64,000 bases of DNA from contig NZ_CP115543.1 of NCBI RefSeq assembly GCF_031834615.1, positions 3,483,001 to 3,547,000 of the forward strand, given 5' to 3'. This DNA comes from Stenotrophomonas aracearum (GTDB lineage: Bacteria > Pseudomonadota > Gammaproteobacteria > Xanthomonadales > Xanthomonadaceae). Position 1 is the stretch's first letter. Each line of letters starts with the position of its first letter. A program made the translations under genes and the position numbers. A model generated the notes under the pieces. The model was not told the origin of the DNA and did not search any database. It saw nothing but the letters and a program-made list of their open reading frames with translations. Below are positions 24,788 through 35,229 of this stretch, in pieces.

Positions 24788-25753
24788 ATGCTGCTGCGAC
24801 TGCCTGCTTCTGTTTCCCTGCTTGCCCTGGCCCTCGCTGCCGCTTCGCCGGTGATGGCGCAGGCCCCAGCCACGCTTCCCGCCCCCATTGCAGAAGACGC
24901 CCCGCTTGCCACCGGTGTCCGCTCGGACCTGCACGCGCAGGTCCTGCTGGATCGCGCGCAGTTCTCGCCCGGGCAGATCGATGGCGTGCTGGGCTCGAAC
25001 CAGAAGCGCGCGGTGGCGGGATTCCAGGCCGCGAAGGGGCTGAAGGTCAGCGGTGAGCTGGACGATGCCACCTGGCAGGCGTTGCAGCCGGACACTGCGG
25101 GGCCGCTGGCGACCTACACGCTGACTGCGGAAGACGTGGCCGGGCCGTTCCTGCCGGTGCCGAAGAAGCCTGCCGACCAGGCGAAGATGACAGCGCTGGG
25201 CTATGCCTCGGTCGCCGAGTCGCTGGGCGAGCGGTTCCATGCCGATCCCAAGCTGCTGCAGACCCTCAACCCGGGCGTGGACCTGGGCAAGGCCGGCAGC
25301 CAGATCCAGGTGCCGAACATCGCCCCGACTGCGTTGCCCAAGGCGGCCAAGCTGGTGATCGACAAGTCTGATTCGACCCTGCGCCTGTACGACGCGCAGG
25401 GCAAGGTGTACGCGCAGGTGCCGGTGTCTTCGGGGAGCCAGCACGATCCCCTGCCGATCGGCGAGTGGAAGATCCTGGGCATCTCGCGCGATCCGCCGTT
25501 CCACTACAACCCGAAGCTGTTCTGGGATGCGAAGAAGGGCGATAAAAAGGCGACGATTCCGCCGGGTCCGAACAATCCCGTGGGTCCGGTGTGGATTGAT
25601 ATTTCCAAACCGCATTACGGCCTGCACGGTACGCCGGAGCCGGGCCACGTGGGCAAGACTGAATCGCACGGCTGCGTGCGCATGACCAACTGGGATGCCC
25701 TTCGGGTCGCCGACGCGGTGGACGCGTCGGTGCCCGTCATCATGCAGGAGTAA
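24788..25753 (+). CDS. L,D-transpeptidase (YkuD) with peptidoglycan-binding domain
   Basis: 321 residues: signal peptide to about 25 (PVMA), a PG_binding_1 domain (FSPGQIDGVLGSNQKRAVAGFQ, ~50-100), a LysM-like linker (~145-180, LNPGVDL), and a C-terminal YkuD domain with HGTPEPGHVGKTESHGCVRM, containing the catalytic Cys of the SHGCVRM motif. Such enzymes make 3-3 cross-links or attach proteins to meso-diaminopimelate in the periplasm. Six bases separate its stop from the M23 peptidase gene, so a cell-wall operon is likely. Confidence 0.92.
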   Translation: MLLRLPASVSLLALALAAASPVMAQAPATLPAPIAEDAPLATGVRSDLHAQVLLDRAQFSPGQIDGVLGSNQKRAVAGFQAAKGLKVSGELDDATWQALQPDTAGPLATYTLTAEDVAGPFLPVPKKPADQAKMTALGYASVAESLGERFHADPKLLQTLNPGVDLGKAGSQIQVPNIAPTALPKAAKLVIDKSDSTLRLYDAQGKVYAQVPVSSGSQHDPLPIGEWKILGISRDPPFHYNPKLFWDAKKGDKKATIPPGPNNPVGPVWIDISKPHYGLHGTPEPGHVGKTESHGCVRMTNWDALRVADAVDASVPVIMQE

Positions 25754-25759
25754 ACGACG

Positions 25760-26548
25760 ATGCTGACTCGACTGCTGGCGCTGGGCGTGGTGATCGGGGT
25801 GGCCGGGTGGTGGTTGCTGGCTTCGGACACCGGTACGTCGTCCGAGGTTGCAGGCGGCCGGGCAGAGCCCGGCGCTACCTCGGGGGTGCCCGTGGCGTCG
25901 GAACCCACCCCGCCGGTAGAGCCGGGCTCTGCCCGGCTTGCCGTAGCCCCGGACCCCCACCCGGTAGAGCCGGGCCCTGCCCGGCTGGCGGTGACCCCTG
26001 ATGCGCCGAAAAGCAGCCAGGCAGGGCCTGGCTCTACCGGGGCCGGGACCACACCCGCGCCCGGGACCGCCGATGTGGCCGCAGCCCCCGCCAACGCCGT
26101 AGCGCCGTCGGCGCTGCTGCTTCCCGTGCAGGGCATCACCGCCGCGCAGCTGCAGGACACGTTCACCGATGCGCGCAGCGAAGGCCGGGTGCATGACGCC
26201 ATCGATATCCTCGCTGCCGAGGGCACCCCGGTGCTGGCGGTGGCCGACGGCACGGTGGAAAAACTGTTCGACAGCGAGCGCGGCGGCCTGACCGTCTACC
26301 AGTTCGAGCCCAGCGGCAAGTACTGCTACTACTACGCCCATCTGCAGCGCTACGCCGACGGGTTGGCCGAGAAGAAAACGATCAAGCGCGGCGAGGTGAT
26401 CGGCTACGTCGGCCACACCGGCAACGCCAGCCCCGACGCCCCGCACCTGCACTTCGAGATCCACCGCCTGGGTCCGGAAAAGCAGTGGTGGAAGGGCGAA
26501 TCGCTCAACCCCTACCCGGTCCTGCGCGGCACCCAGGCCCTGCCCTGA
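25760..26548 (+). CDS. Membrane-anchored M23 peptidase with REP-derived linker
   Basis: 262 residues: an N-terminal membrane anchor (LALGVVIGVAGWWLLA), an Ala/Pro-rich linker (about residues 27-115), and an LytM/M23 domain with HDAIDI (first metal His and Asp) and HLHFEI (the HxH motif). The family cleaves peptide cross-bridges in peptidoglycan or regulates amidases. The linker is remarkable: four GTAG REP palindromes lie within the frame and are translated as repeated PVEPGxARLA/QAGPGS-type segments. Operon partner of the L,D-transpeptidase. Confidence 0.9.
   Translation: MLTRLLALGVVIGVAGWWLLASDTGTSSEVAGGRAEPGATSGVPVASEPTPPVEPGSARLAVAPDPHPVEPGPARLAVTPDAPKSSQAGPGSTGAGTTPAPGTADVAAAPANAVAPSALLLPVQGITAAQLQDTFTDARSEGRVHDAIDILAAEGTPVLAVADGTVEKLFDSERGGLTVYQFEPSGKYCYYYAHLQRYADGLAEKKTIKRGEVIGYVGHTGNASPDAPHLHFEIHRLGPEKQWWKGESLNPYPVLRGTQALP
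25857..26038. repeat. Four GTAG REP palindromes inside a coding sequence
   Basis: Copies at 25857-25879 (reverse), 25915-25937 (forward), 25963-25985 (forward) and 26016-26038 (reverse). Each has a seven-base stem such as GCCGGGC-TCT-GCCCGGC next to a GGTAGA or GCTACC head. They fill most of the linker of the M23 peptidase and keep its frame open; orientation alternates so both strands of the REP are translated. Confidence 0.88.
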
Positions 26549-26576
26549 ACCCGCGCCCATGGGCCCTGGCTGAACC

Positions 26577-26603
26577 GGCCGGGCCCCGGCGATTGGCCCG
26601 GCC
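26577..26603 (+). other. GC-rich hairpin before the RIO kinase gene
   Basis: Stem GGCCGGGCC / GGCCCGGCC with a nine-base loop, 28 bases after the M23 stop. No T-tract. Could be a weak terminator or a structure in the kinase leader. Confidence 0.45.
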
Positions 26604-26678
26604 GCCGCGAAGGTGCGAGAATCGCCGCCCCTTTCCTTGCTGGCCGGCGTCCTGGCGCCGCCCCCTGACCGAGACTAC

Positions 26679-27539
26679 GTGAAGACCCCCGAAAGCCTGC
26701 AGGCGCTGATCGAAGACGGCGTCATCGACGAGGTGCTGCGGCCGCTGAAGAGCGGCAAGGAAGCAGCCGTGTACGTGGTGCGCAGCGGCGACGATGTGCG
26801 CTGCGCGAAGGTCTACAAGGACATGGCGCAGCGCAGCTTCCAGCAGCGCACGCAGTACCAGGAAGGCCGCAAGGTGCGGGGCAGCCGCGAGGCGCGCGCC
26901 GTGGGCAAGGCCAGCAAGTACGGCCGCAAGCAGCAGGAAACGGCCTGGAAGAACACCGAAGTGGACGCGCTGTACCAGCTGCGCGATGCCGGGGTGCGCG
27001 TGCCGGTGCCGTACGGCTATTTCCACGGCGTACTGGTGATGGAACTGGTGACCGATGCCGAAGGGTTCTCCGCCGCGCGCTTGGGCGAAGTGGAGCTGGA
27101 GCCGGACCAGGCCCGTGAGTTCCACCAGATCCTGGTGCGGCAGGTGGTGCTGATGCTGTGCTGCGGCCTGATCCACGGCGACCTGTCGCCGTACAACGTG
27201 CTGGTGGGCCCGGACGGCCCGGTGGTGATCGATTTCCCGCAGGTGGTCAGCGCCGGTGGCAACAACGCCGCGCGCAGCATGCTGCTGCGCGATGTGAACA
27301 ACCTGACCGCCTACCTGGGGCGTTCGGCGCCGGAGCTGCTGGACACCTGGTATGGCGAGGAAATGTGGGCGCTGTTCGAGGCCGGCGACCTGCGGCCGGA
27401 CAGCGAACTGACCGGCACGTTCGTGCATGACGAATCGACCATCGACCTCGATAGTGTGCGCCATGCGATCAATGACGCGCGGGAAGAAGCGTTGATTCGC
27501 CAGCAGGGTCGTGAAGCCGCGGAAGAAATGGACGATTGA
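26679..27539 (+). CDS. RIO1-family serine protein kinase
   Basis: 286 residues from a GTG at 26679; homologues begin MKTP..., which matches VKTPESLQ here and argues against the GTG at 26613. Landmarks: SGKEAAVYVV (nucleotide loop), CAKVYK (phosphate-binding Lys), HGDLSPYNVL (catalytic loop with Asp and Asn) and VIDFPQ (metal Asp). Bacterial RIO kinases are cytosolic and their targets are largely unknown. The stop is immediately followed by the convergent fghA stop. Confidence 0.88.
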   Translation: MKTPESLQALIEDGVIDEVLRPLKSGKEAAVYVVRSGDDVRCAKVYKDMAQRSFQQRTQYQEGRKVRGSREARAVGKASKYGRKQQETAWKNTEVDALYQLRDAGVRVPVPYGYFHGVLVMELVTDAEGFSAARLGEVELEPDQAREFHQILVRQVVLMLCCGLIHGDLSPYNVLVGPDGPVVIDFPQVVSAGGNNAARSMLLRDVNNLTAYLGRSAPELLDTWYGEEMWALFEAGDLRPDSELTGTFVHDESTIDLDSVRHAINDAREEALIRQQGREAAEEMDD

Positions 27540-28370
27540 TCAGCCGTACAACGCCTTGGCGTGATACGCGATGTGCTCACCAATGAAGCTGCTGATGAAG
27601 TAATAACTGTGGTCATACCCAGGCTGCAGTCGCAGCTGCAGCGGATGCCCCGCTGCCGTACACGCCGCCTGAAGCCACTGCGGCTGCAGCTGGCTGTCCA
27701 GGAACTCATCCCCACCGCCCTGGTCGACCAGCAGCGGCAACTTCTCCGCCGCCGCGGCCACCAGCTCACTCGCATCCCACTGCGCCCAGCCGGCGCGATC
27801 TTCGCCCAGGTACGCCGAGAACGCCTTCTGCCCCCACGGCACCCGGGTCGGGGCCACGATCGGGGAGAACGCCGAGACGCTGCGGTAGCGCCCCGGGTTG
27901 CGCAGCGCGATCAGCAGCGCGCCATGCCCGCCCATCGAGTGCCCGCTGATGCTGCGTGCATCGGTCGCCGGCAGGTGCGCTTCGATCAGCCCCGGCAGCT
28001 CATCCACGATGTAGTCATACATGCGGTAATGCGCCGCCCATGGCTGCTCGGTGGCATTGAGGTAGAACCCCGCCCCCTTGCCCAGGTCGTAGCCTTCCGC
28101 GTCGGCCACATCGTCACCGCGCGGGCTGGTATCCGGCGCGACCAGGATCACCCCGTGCTCGGCGGCATAGCGCTGCGCACCGGCCTTGGTGATGAAGTTC
28201 TGCTCGGTGCAGGTCAGCCCGCTCAGCCAGTACAGCACCGGCAGTTTCTGCGTGGTGGCCTGCGGCGGCAGGTATACCGCCACCTTCATCTCGCAGCCCA
28301 GCACCGCCGAGCGGTGCTGGTACACGTCCTGCCAGCCGCCGAAGGCGGCGCGGTGTTCAATGCGTTCCAT
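27540..28370 (-). CDS. fghA: S-formylglutathione hydrolase
   Basis: 276 residues, full length for the family. The nucleophile elbow GHSMGGHGAL holds the catalytic Ser (~148); the Asp and His of the triad lie in QGGGDEFL and YDHSYYFI. It splits S-formylglutathione into formate and glutathione, the second step of glutathione-dependent formaldehyde oxidation. Its start is 17 bases after the adhC stop, same strand, forming a frmR-adhC-fghA operon. The end abuts the RIO kinase stop with no gap. Confidence 0.95.
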   Translation of the reverse strand: MERIEHRAAFGGWQDVYQHRSAVLGCEMKVAVYLPPQATTQKLPVLYWLSGLTCTEQNFITKAGAQRYAAEHGVILVAPDTSPRGDDVADAEGYDLGKGAGFYLNATEQPWAAHYRMYDYIVDELPGLIEAHLPATDARSISGHSMGGHGALLIALRNPGRYRSVSAFSPIVAPTRVPWGQKAFSAYLGEDRAGWAQWDASELVAAAAEKLPLLVDQGGGDEFLDSQLQPQWLQAACTAAGHPLQLRLQPGYDHSYYFISSFIGEHIAYHAKALYG

Positions 28371-28387
28371 GGAAGGCTCCGCCGGGA

Positions 28388-29804
<1,417 letters not shown>

Positions 29805-29821
29805 GGCAGCGCGACCAGAGA

Positions 29822-29843
29822 ACTATACTGGGGGATAGTATAC
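29822..29843. promoter_or_regulatory. FrmR operator
   Basis: The core TATACTGGGGGATAGTATA is an AT-rich inverted repeat around a G-tract, the operator type bound by CsoR/RcnR/FrmR repressors. It is 18 bases upstream of the frmR GTG. It also lies upstream of the divergent 29926 gene and could control both. Confidence 0.8.
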
Positions 29844-29925
29844 ACGGCCGGCTCGCCGGTGCTGCACGAGGCCGTCACGGCGGACCGTGGATGCTCGTTC
29901 CACCCCACCACCTCGCGGACCGACG

Positions 29926-30222
29926 ATGCCCGACGCCCCTACCTTCGTTGTCCGCGCCTTCGAGGCGAACTACACCGCCGCCGGCGCCGTCGAACGCATC
30001 CTGGCCCTCACCGTGGGCTGCGGCCAATGCGGCACCACTTCGTCCTGTGGCGGCAGCCAGCTGATCCATCTGCCGGGGGGCGCCCTGTTCCGCTGTGAGA
30101 GCTGCGGCTCGCACCAGGCGATCAGCCACGCGCGGCTGGACGCCAGTGCCCTGCCCGCTGCGCCGCGCGCCGAGCTCGCCCGGATGCACAGTCGTACCCC
30201 GGTGGTAACGCTCCGCTCCTGA
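29926..30222 (+). CDS. Hypothetical Cys-rich (zinc-ribbon-like) protein
   Basis: 98 residues from the ATG at 29926 (a GTG at 29887 is possible). Cys pairs in GCGQCGTTSSCGG and RCESCGSH suggest a small zinc ribbon. No family recognised. Divergent from frmR, with the FrmR-type operator in between, and four bases upstream of the CDF exporter gene, so it may belong to either unit. Confidence 0.6.
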   Translation: MPDAPTFVVRAFEANYTAAGAVERILALTVGCGQCGTTSSCGGSQLIHLPGGALFRCESCGSHQAISHARLDASALPAAPRAELARMHSRTPVVTLRS

Positions 30223-30227
30223 GTCAC

Positions 30228-31178
30228 ATGGCCAAGCCATCCGGTTCGCGCCTGGTTGTATACGCCGCCCTTGTCGGCAACCTGTGCATCGCCATCGCCA
30301 AGTTCATTGCGGCCGGCATCTCCGGCAGCTCGGCGATGCTCAGCGAAGGCGTCCATTCGCTGGTAGACACGCTCAATGAAGTGCTGCTCCTGTACGGGCT
30401 GCACCGGGCCGACAAGAAACCGGACACCGTGCACCCGTTTGGTTACGGGCGCGAACTGTACTTCTGGAGCTTCATCGTCGCGCTGCTGGTGTTCGCGGCC
30501 GGCGCTGGCGTATCTGCGTATGAGGGCGTGCTGCATATCCGCAACCCCGAGCCGGCCACCAACCACGCACTGAGCTACACGGTGCTGGGCATCGCCTTCG
30601 TGTTCGAGGGCGTTTCATGGTGGGTGGCATTGCGCGAATTCCGCGCCACCAAGGGCACCATGGGCTACTTCGAGGCGTTCCGGCGCAGCAAGGATCCCGC
30701 CACCTTCACCGTGTTGCTGGAAGACAGCGCCGCCCTGCTCGGCCTGGCCTTCGCCGCAGCCGGCCTGGCCGCGGCACAATGGTTCGACATGCCCGAGTTG
30801 GATGGCGTGGCCTCGCTGTGCATTGCCGGCGTGCTGGCGGTCACCGCGTTCCTGTTGGCGCGCGAGACCAAGGGGCTGCTGGTCGGCGAACCCGCCCACC
30901 CCAGTGTCGCCCGGCGCATCCTGGCGGTGGCCAATACGGACCCCGACCTGCGCAACGCCAACGGCGTGACCACCATGCAGATGGGACCGGAGCAGGTGGT
31001 GGCCATGCTCAGCGCGGAGTTCGAGGACGACCGCACCACCCCGCAGATCGAGGCCTGCATTACCCGGATCGAGCAGGCGGTGAAGGCGGAGTACCCGGAG
31101 CTGGTGGCGCTGTTCGTGAAGCCGCAGACACCCGAAGTGTTCCGTGCCCGGCGTGCAGCACTGGGCGATCCGGGATGA
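30228..31178 (+). CDS. Cation diffusion facilitator (CDF) family transporter
   Basis: 316 residues with six hydrophobic segments and a C-terminal cytosolic domain. Metal-site residues are in SEGVHSLVDTLNE (helix 2, ~40) and LLEDSAALLGL (helix 5, ~159); HPFGYGRE is a conserved loop. CDF proteins export divalent metals against protons. The ED in helix 5 instead of HxxxD suggests a metal preference different from classic zinc exporters; the actual ion is not readable. Confidence 0.9.
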   Translation: MAKPSGSRLVVYAALVGNLCIAIAKFIAAGISGSSAMLSEGVHSLVDTLNEVLLLYGLHRADKKPDTVHPFGYGRELYFWSFIVALLVFAAGAGVSAYEGVLHIRNPEPATNHALSYTVLGIAFVFEGVSWWVALREFRATKGTMGYFEAFRRSKDPATFTVLLEDSAALLGLAFAAAGLAAAQWFDMPELDGVASLCIAGVLAVTAFLLARETKGLLVGEPAHPSVARRILAVANTDPDLRNANGVTTMQMGPEQVVAMLSAEFEDDRTTPQIEACITRIEQAVKAEYPELVALFVKPQTPEVFRARRAALGDPG

Positions 31179-31282
31179 AGCATTCAGCTGCCTGGCCGCG
31201 TCCCGTCAAGGCGTGTTCATGGCCGTCAGGCACCTTCGGATAATCTAGCGGGTCCTGCCCGCCCTTCGCCCGCGAGACCGCC

Positions 31283-34084
31283 TTGAACCTGACGGACCCA
31301 CCCGACAAGCACAGCCGGCGCGACACCGAGCGCGTGAAAATGGCGATGGCGGCAGGCGCCATCGTAGGTACCTGGTTCTGGGACGTGGCCAACGACCGGG
31401 TCACGGTGGACGATGGTCTTGTGCAGGCCTTCGGCCTGGAAGCGGGCGCCACCCAGCACGAACTGCCGCTGCAGCAGATCCTGCGTTCGGTGCACCCGGA
31501 AGACCATGACGGGCTGGTGGAAGCGATCAACGACGCCATGGCACGCGGCGGGCGCTATTCGCACCAGTACCGCGCCCGCAATACCGAAGGTCAGTACCGC
31601 TGGCTGGAAGCGATCGGCCGCGTCGACCTGGCACCGGACGGGCGACCACTCGGGTTCCAGGGCGTGTTGATCGACATCGACGAGCGTCGCCAGATCGAGA
31701 CCGAACGCGACCAGGCCCAGACACTGCTGCGCTCATTCGTCGAAGCCGCACCGGGCGTGGTGTATGCCAAGGACCGCCAGGGCCGTCTCCTGATCGGCAA
31801 CCATGGCACGACTGAGCTGATCGGTGTGCCGCCGGAAAAATATGTCGGGCGCACCGACGCCGAACTGCTGAATGATCCGGTGCAGGCTGCTGCGGTGATG
31901 GCCGCCGACGAACGCATCATGTCCAGCGGCCGGTCCGAGCAGCTGGAGGAGACGGTGAGCTTCCCCGATGGCAGGCATGCGCACTGGCTGTCGACCAAGG
32001 CCCCATTGCGCGATGCCGACGGGAACGTGGTGGGCCTGATCGGCACCTCGCTGGACATCACCGAACGCAAGGCCGCGGAAGCCCGCCACCACGAAATCGA
32101 GGAACGCTACCGGCTGGCAGCGCGCGCCACCAACGACGCGATCTGGGACTGGCGCATGGCCGATGGCCAGGTGGTCTGGAACGAAGCGTTGGGGGCGCTG
32201 TTCGGCCACGTCCTGATGGAAACCGATGCGCAATGGTGGCTGGACCACATCCACCCGGATGACCGTGCCCGGATCGATGCCGATATCCACCAGGTGATCG
32301 ACGGCGATGGCAGCGCCTGGTACGGCGAGTACCGTTTCCGCCGTGCCGACGGCAGCTACGCCTCCGTGCTGGACCGTGGCACGGTGCTGCGGGGCCCACG
32401 CGGCGAGCCGCTGCGCATGATCGGTGCGATGCTCGACCTGACCGCACGCAGGACCGCCGAGGCTGCACTGGCCGAAAGCGAAGAGCGCCTGCGCTTCGCC
32501 ACCGATGCGGGCGACATGGGGTTCTGGGACGTGGACCTGGTACACAACGTGCTGATCTGGCCACCGCGCACCAAGGCCATGTTCGGTATCTCGGCCGGGG
32601 TCGAAGTTGCGATGGAAGATTTCTACAACGGGCTGCATCCGCTGGACCGGGAGGCCACCAGCGCTGCGTTCGCTGCCGCTGCCGACCCTGTGCTGCGTGC
32701 GGTGTACGACGTCGAGTACCGCACCATCGGCAAGGAAGACGGCGTGGTGCGGTGGGTTGCAGCCACCGGGCGGGGCCATTTCGAAGATGACCGCTGCGTG
32801 CGCGTGGTCGGGGTCGCGATCGAGGTCACGGCCCGCAAGCAGGCTGAAGCCCGCCTGCAGGAATTGAACGAGCACCTGGAAAGTCGCGTAGCCGAAGAGG
32901 TGGCCGAACGCACCCGGGTGGAAGAGGCATTGCGCCAGAGCCAGAAGATGGAGGCGGTGGGCCAGCTGACCGGCGGCATCGCGCACGACTTCAACAACAT
33001 GCTGGCAGCCGTGATCGGTCCGCTCGACCTGCTCGCGATGCGCCTGGGAGAGACCGACCCGCTGGTTACCCGCTACATCGACATGGCCATCGATGGCGCC
33101 AACCGTGCCGCCCAGCTGACCCAACGACTGCTCGCGTTCTCCCGGCAGCAGCCGCTTCAGCCGGTGCCGGTGGATGCCAACCGGCTCGTCGCGGGCATGT
33201 CCGACCTGTTCGTGCATTCGCTTGGCAGCAACATCCGACTGGAAACCTCCCTGGCCTCCGACCTGTGGCTGACGTTCGCCGATGCCAACCAGCTGGAAAG
33301 CGTGATTCTCAACCTGGTGGTCAACGCCCGCGATGCGATGCCCTCCGGTGGCCATCTGGCAGTGCAGACGTCCAACTGCCCGGTTGACGTCGCCAGTACC
33401 GACCTCCACCCGGGCATCCCGCGCGGCGATTACATCCTCGTCACCGTGGCGGATGATGGCGTCGGCATGTCGCAGGACGTCATCGCCAAGGCGTTCGATC
33501 CCTTCTTCACCACCAAACAGGTCGGCCAGGGTACGGGACTGGGACTGTCGCAGGTGTACGGCTTCGTAAAGCAGTCCGCTGGACACGTGAAGCTTTGCTC
33601 GACCATTGGCGAAGGCACAACCGTAAAACTGTACCTGCCGCGTCTGGTTGCCGATGCGGCCGTGGTGGATGCCCCGGTGGCGGTCGAGTCGGCACTGCCC
33701 GATGAAGGGCGCGAGCTTGTGCTGGTGGTGGAGGACGAACCGGCCGTGCGCCAGTTCTCGGTGGATGCCCTCACCGCGTTGGGCTACGACGTGCTGTCGG
33801 CCGAAGGCGCGGCACCCGCCCTGGCGCTGCTGGACGGCCACCCCGACATCGCGCTGCTGTTCACCGACGTGGTGATGCCCGAGGTCAACGGCCGCGAGCT
33901 GGCCGATGAGGCGCTGCGTCGTCGACCCGATCTGAAAGTGCTGTTCACCACCGGCTACAGCCGCAATGCGCTGGAACGCGACGGGGTGATCGAACCGGGG
34001 GTGCAGGTGATCGGCAAGCCCTTCAGCGTGGAGACGCTGGCGACGCGGGTGCGGGCGGTGTTGGGGGTGGTGGAGGGTGGTTGA
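31283..34084 (+). CDS. Soluble hybrid histidine kinase with four PAS domains and a receiver
   Basis: 933 residues from a TTG at 31283. Four PAS/PAC repeats occupy about 20-140, 150-265, 275-400 and 405-535 (each ending in an IDERR, ITERK, LTARR or VTARK block). A coiled coil ([21 protein letters not shown]) leads to the HisKA domain with the phospho-His in IAHDFNN (~571), an ATPase domain ([28 protein letters not shown]) and a C-terminal receiver with the phospho-Asp in [10 protein letters not shown]. No membrane segment, so it senses a cytosolic ligand, redox or light cue through PAS. No cognate regulator adjoins it except the convergent AraC gene. Confidence 0.92.
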   Translation: MNLTDPPDKHSRRDTERVKMAMAAGAIVGTWFWDVANDRVTVDDGLVQAFGLEAGATQHELPLQQILRSVHPEDHDGLVEAINDAMARGGRYSHQYRARNTEGQYRWLEAIGRVDLAPDGRPLGFQGVLIDIDERRQIETERDQAQTLLRSFVEAAPGVVYAKDRQGRLLIGNHGTTELIGVPPEKYVGRTDAELLNDPVQAAAVMAADERIMSSGRSEQLEETVSFPDGRHAHWLSTKAPLRDADGNVVGLIGTSLDITERKAAEARHHEIEERYRLAARATNDAIWDWRMADGQVVWNEALGALFGHVLMETDAQWWLDHIHPDDRARIDADIHQVIDGDGSAWYGEYRFRRADGSYASVLDRGTVLRGPRGEPLRMIGAMLDLTARRTAEAALAESEERLRFATDAGDMGFWDVDLVHNVLIWPPRTKAMFGISAGVEVAMEDFYNGLHPLDREATSAAFAAAADPVLRAVYDVEYRTIGKEDGVVRWVAATGRGHFEDDRCVRVVGVAIEVTARKQAEARLQELNEHLESRVAEEVAERTRVEEALRQSQKMEAVGQLTGGIAHDFNNMLAAVIGPLDLLAMRLGETDPLVTRYIDMAIDGANRAAQLTQRLLAFSRQQPLQPVPVDANRLVAGMSDLFVHSLGSNIRLETSLASDLWLTFADANQLESVILNLVVNARDAMPSGGHLAVQTSNCPVDVASTDLHPGIPRGDYILVTVADDGVGMSQDVIAKAFDPFFTTKQVGQGTGLGLSQVYGFVKQSAGHVKLCSTIGEGTTVKLYLPRLVADAAVVDAPVAVESALPDEGRELVLVVEDEPAVRQFSVDALTALGYDVLSAEGAAPALALLDGHPDIALLFTDVVMPEVNGRELADEALRRRPDLKVLFTTGYSRNALERDGVIEPGVQVIGKPFSVETLATRVRAVLGVVEGG

Positions 34085-34109
34085 GGAACGGTGATGGGGG
34101 TGCGTGGTT

Positions 34110-34132
34110 GCCACGCAGGGCGTGGCACTACC
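34110..34132. repeat. Single GTAG REP overlapping the AraC gene stop codon
   Basis: Stem GCCACGC-AGG-GCGTGGC with the GGTAGT head read on the minus strand (34127-34132). The TAG of that head is the stop codon of the AraC-family gene (34128-34130). Confidence 0.8.
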
Positions 34133-35075
34133 GGGCGAGGGCTGCGGCCAGCTCTACGGACGGCAACAGGCCGAAGGTGCGGTGGTACATGCCGGCGAAT
34201 CGGCCTTGGTCCCAGACGCCGAACTGGCTGCAGATGCTGGTGACGGTGTCGCCGGGCCGGGCTTCGCGCAGCGCCTTGCGGATCACATGCAGGCGCTCGA
34301 GCATGTAGTACTGCTGCGGACCCATGCCGAAGGCTTCGTCGAAGGCGCGGTTCAACGAGCGCTGCGAGGTGCCGGCACTGAGCACCAGGTCGCCGATCAC
34401 CGCGTCGCCGCGGATGGCCTTGTGGATGTGGTCGAGGCTGCGCCGGATGATCTCGTTGCGCGGCACCGGCGGACGCCCGCGCGAACGCCGTACCGCCTCG
34501 GGATTGTCCAGCACCATGCAGCGCAGCAACGCGTGGATGACCTGTCCGCTGAAGGCCTTGCGTACGCTGGGCGCCTGGAACAGCGTTGGATCTTCCAGGT
34601 CGATCATCAGCGCACGCGTCACCAGCTTGACGATCTCGGCAACTTCCAAGCGCCCGATGCTGACGACGTGCGTACGCGCGACATGCTCATCGAACAACCC
34701 GGCCACCTCGCGTGCGCGCTGCACCACGGCGGCTGCGTCCATGCTCAGCCCCATGAAGCGCGATATCTTCCGCGTGTGCCCGTGGATCTCGGCACGCGGC
34801 GGAAACCAGACAAACATATCGTCGGAGGTGTCCTGGCCCTGCATGGCCGTATCGCTGCCGGGCAGCGCCATGTAGGCAAGGTAGCGGTCAACATGATTGA
34901 GACCGTGGTACACGCCGGTCCCACCGTCGCGGCCCAGCGAGGCGGTAACCTCGCCCGCGTCCAGCATATGCAGGATCCACTCGCCCTGGTTGGGCGACAG
35001 CGCGCGCAGGATCCCGTCCACCCCGGCGAAGGCGTCCGAATAGGCCTCGAAATCCTTGAACCTCAGCAGCGGCAT
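34128..35075 (-). CDS. AraC-family transcriptional regulator
   Basis: 315 residues from the ATG at 35075 (MPLLRFKDF). The C-terminal ~100 residues hold the two helix-turn-helix motifs of AraC/XylS proteins (IHKAIRGDAVIGDLVLSAGTSQ and VTSICSQFGVWDQGRFAGMY); the N-terminal part is a ligand or dimerisation domain with HGHTRKISRF. Activates or represses an unidentified target; the next gene upstream on the same strand is a GH43 glycosidase, a plausible one. Its stop codon is provided by the GTAG REP. Confidence 0.88.
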   Translation of the reverse strand: MPLLRFKDFEAYSDAFAGVDGILRALSPNQGEWILHMLDAGEVTASLGRDGGTGVYHGLNHVDRYLAYMALPGSDTAMQGQDTSDDMFVWFPPRAEIHGHTRKISRFMGLSMDAAAVVQRAREVAGLFDEHVARTHVVSIGRLEVAEIVKLVTRALMIDLEDPTLFQAPSVRKAFSGQVIHALLRCMVLDNPEAVRRSRGRPPVPRNEIIRRSLDHIHKAIRGDAVIGDLVLSAGTSQRSLNRAFDEAFGMGPQQYYMLERLHVIRKALREARPGDTVTSICSQFGVWDQGRFAGMYHRTFGLLPSVELAAALAR

Positions 35076-35229
35076 GGGCGTCGCCGTGATCGGGAGGAAG
35101 GTCCTGCATGCGCCGGTTGCCAGGCCGCGGCGATCCCCCCGAGAAGGACGCTGCCTGTTGGAGCGGGCAAGCCCCGGGGCCGACTGTGCCACAACCCGCC
35201 CCCGGGGGATATTGGCCTTGGGTCACATA

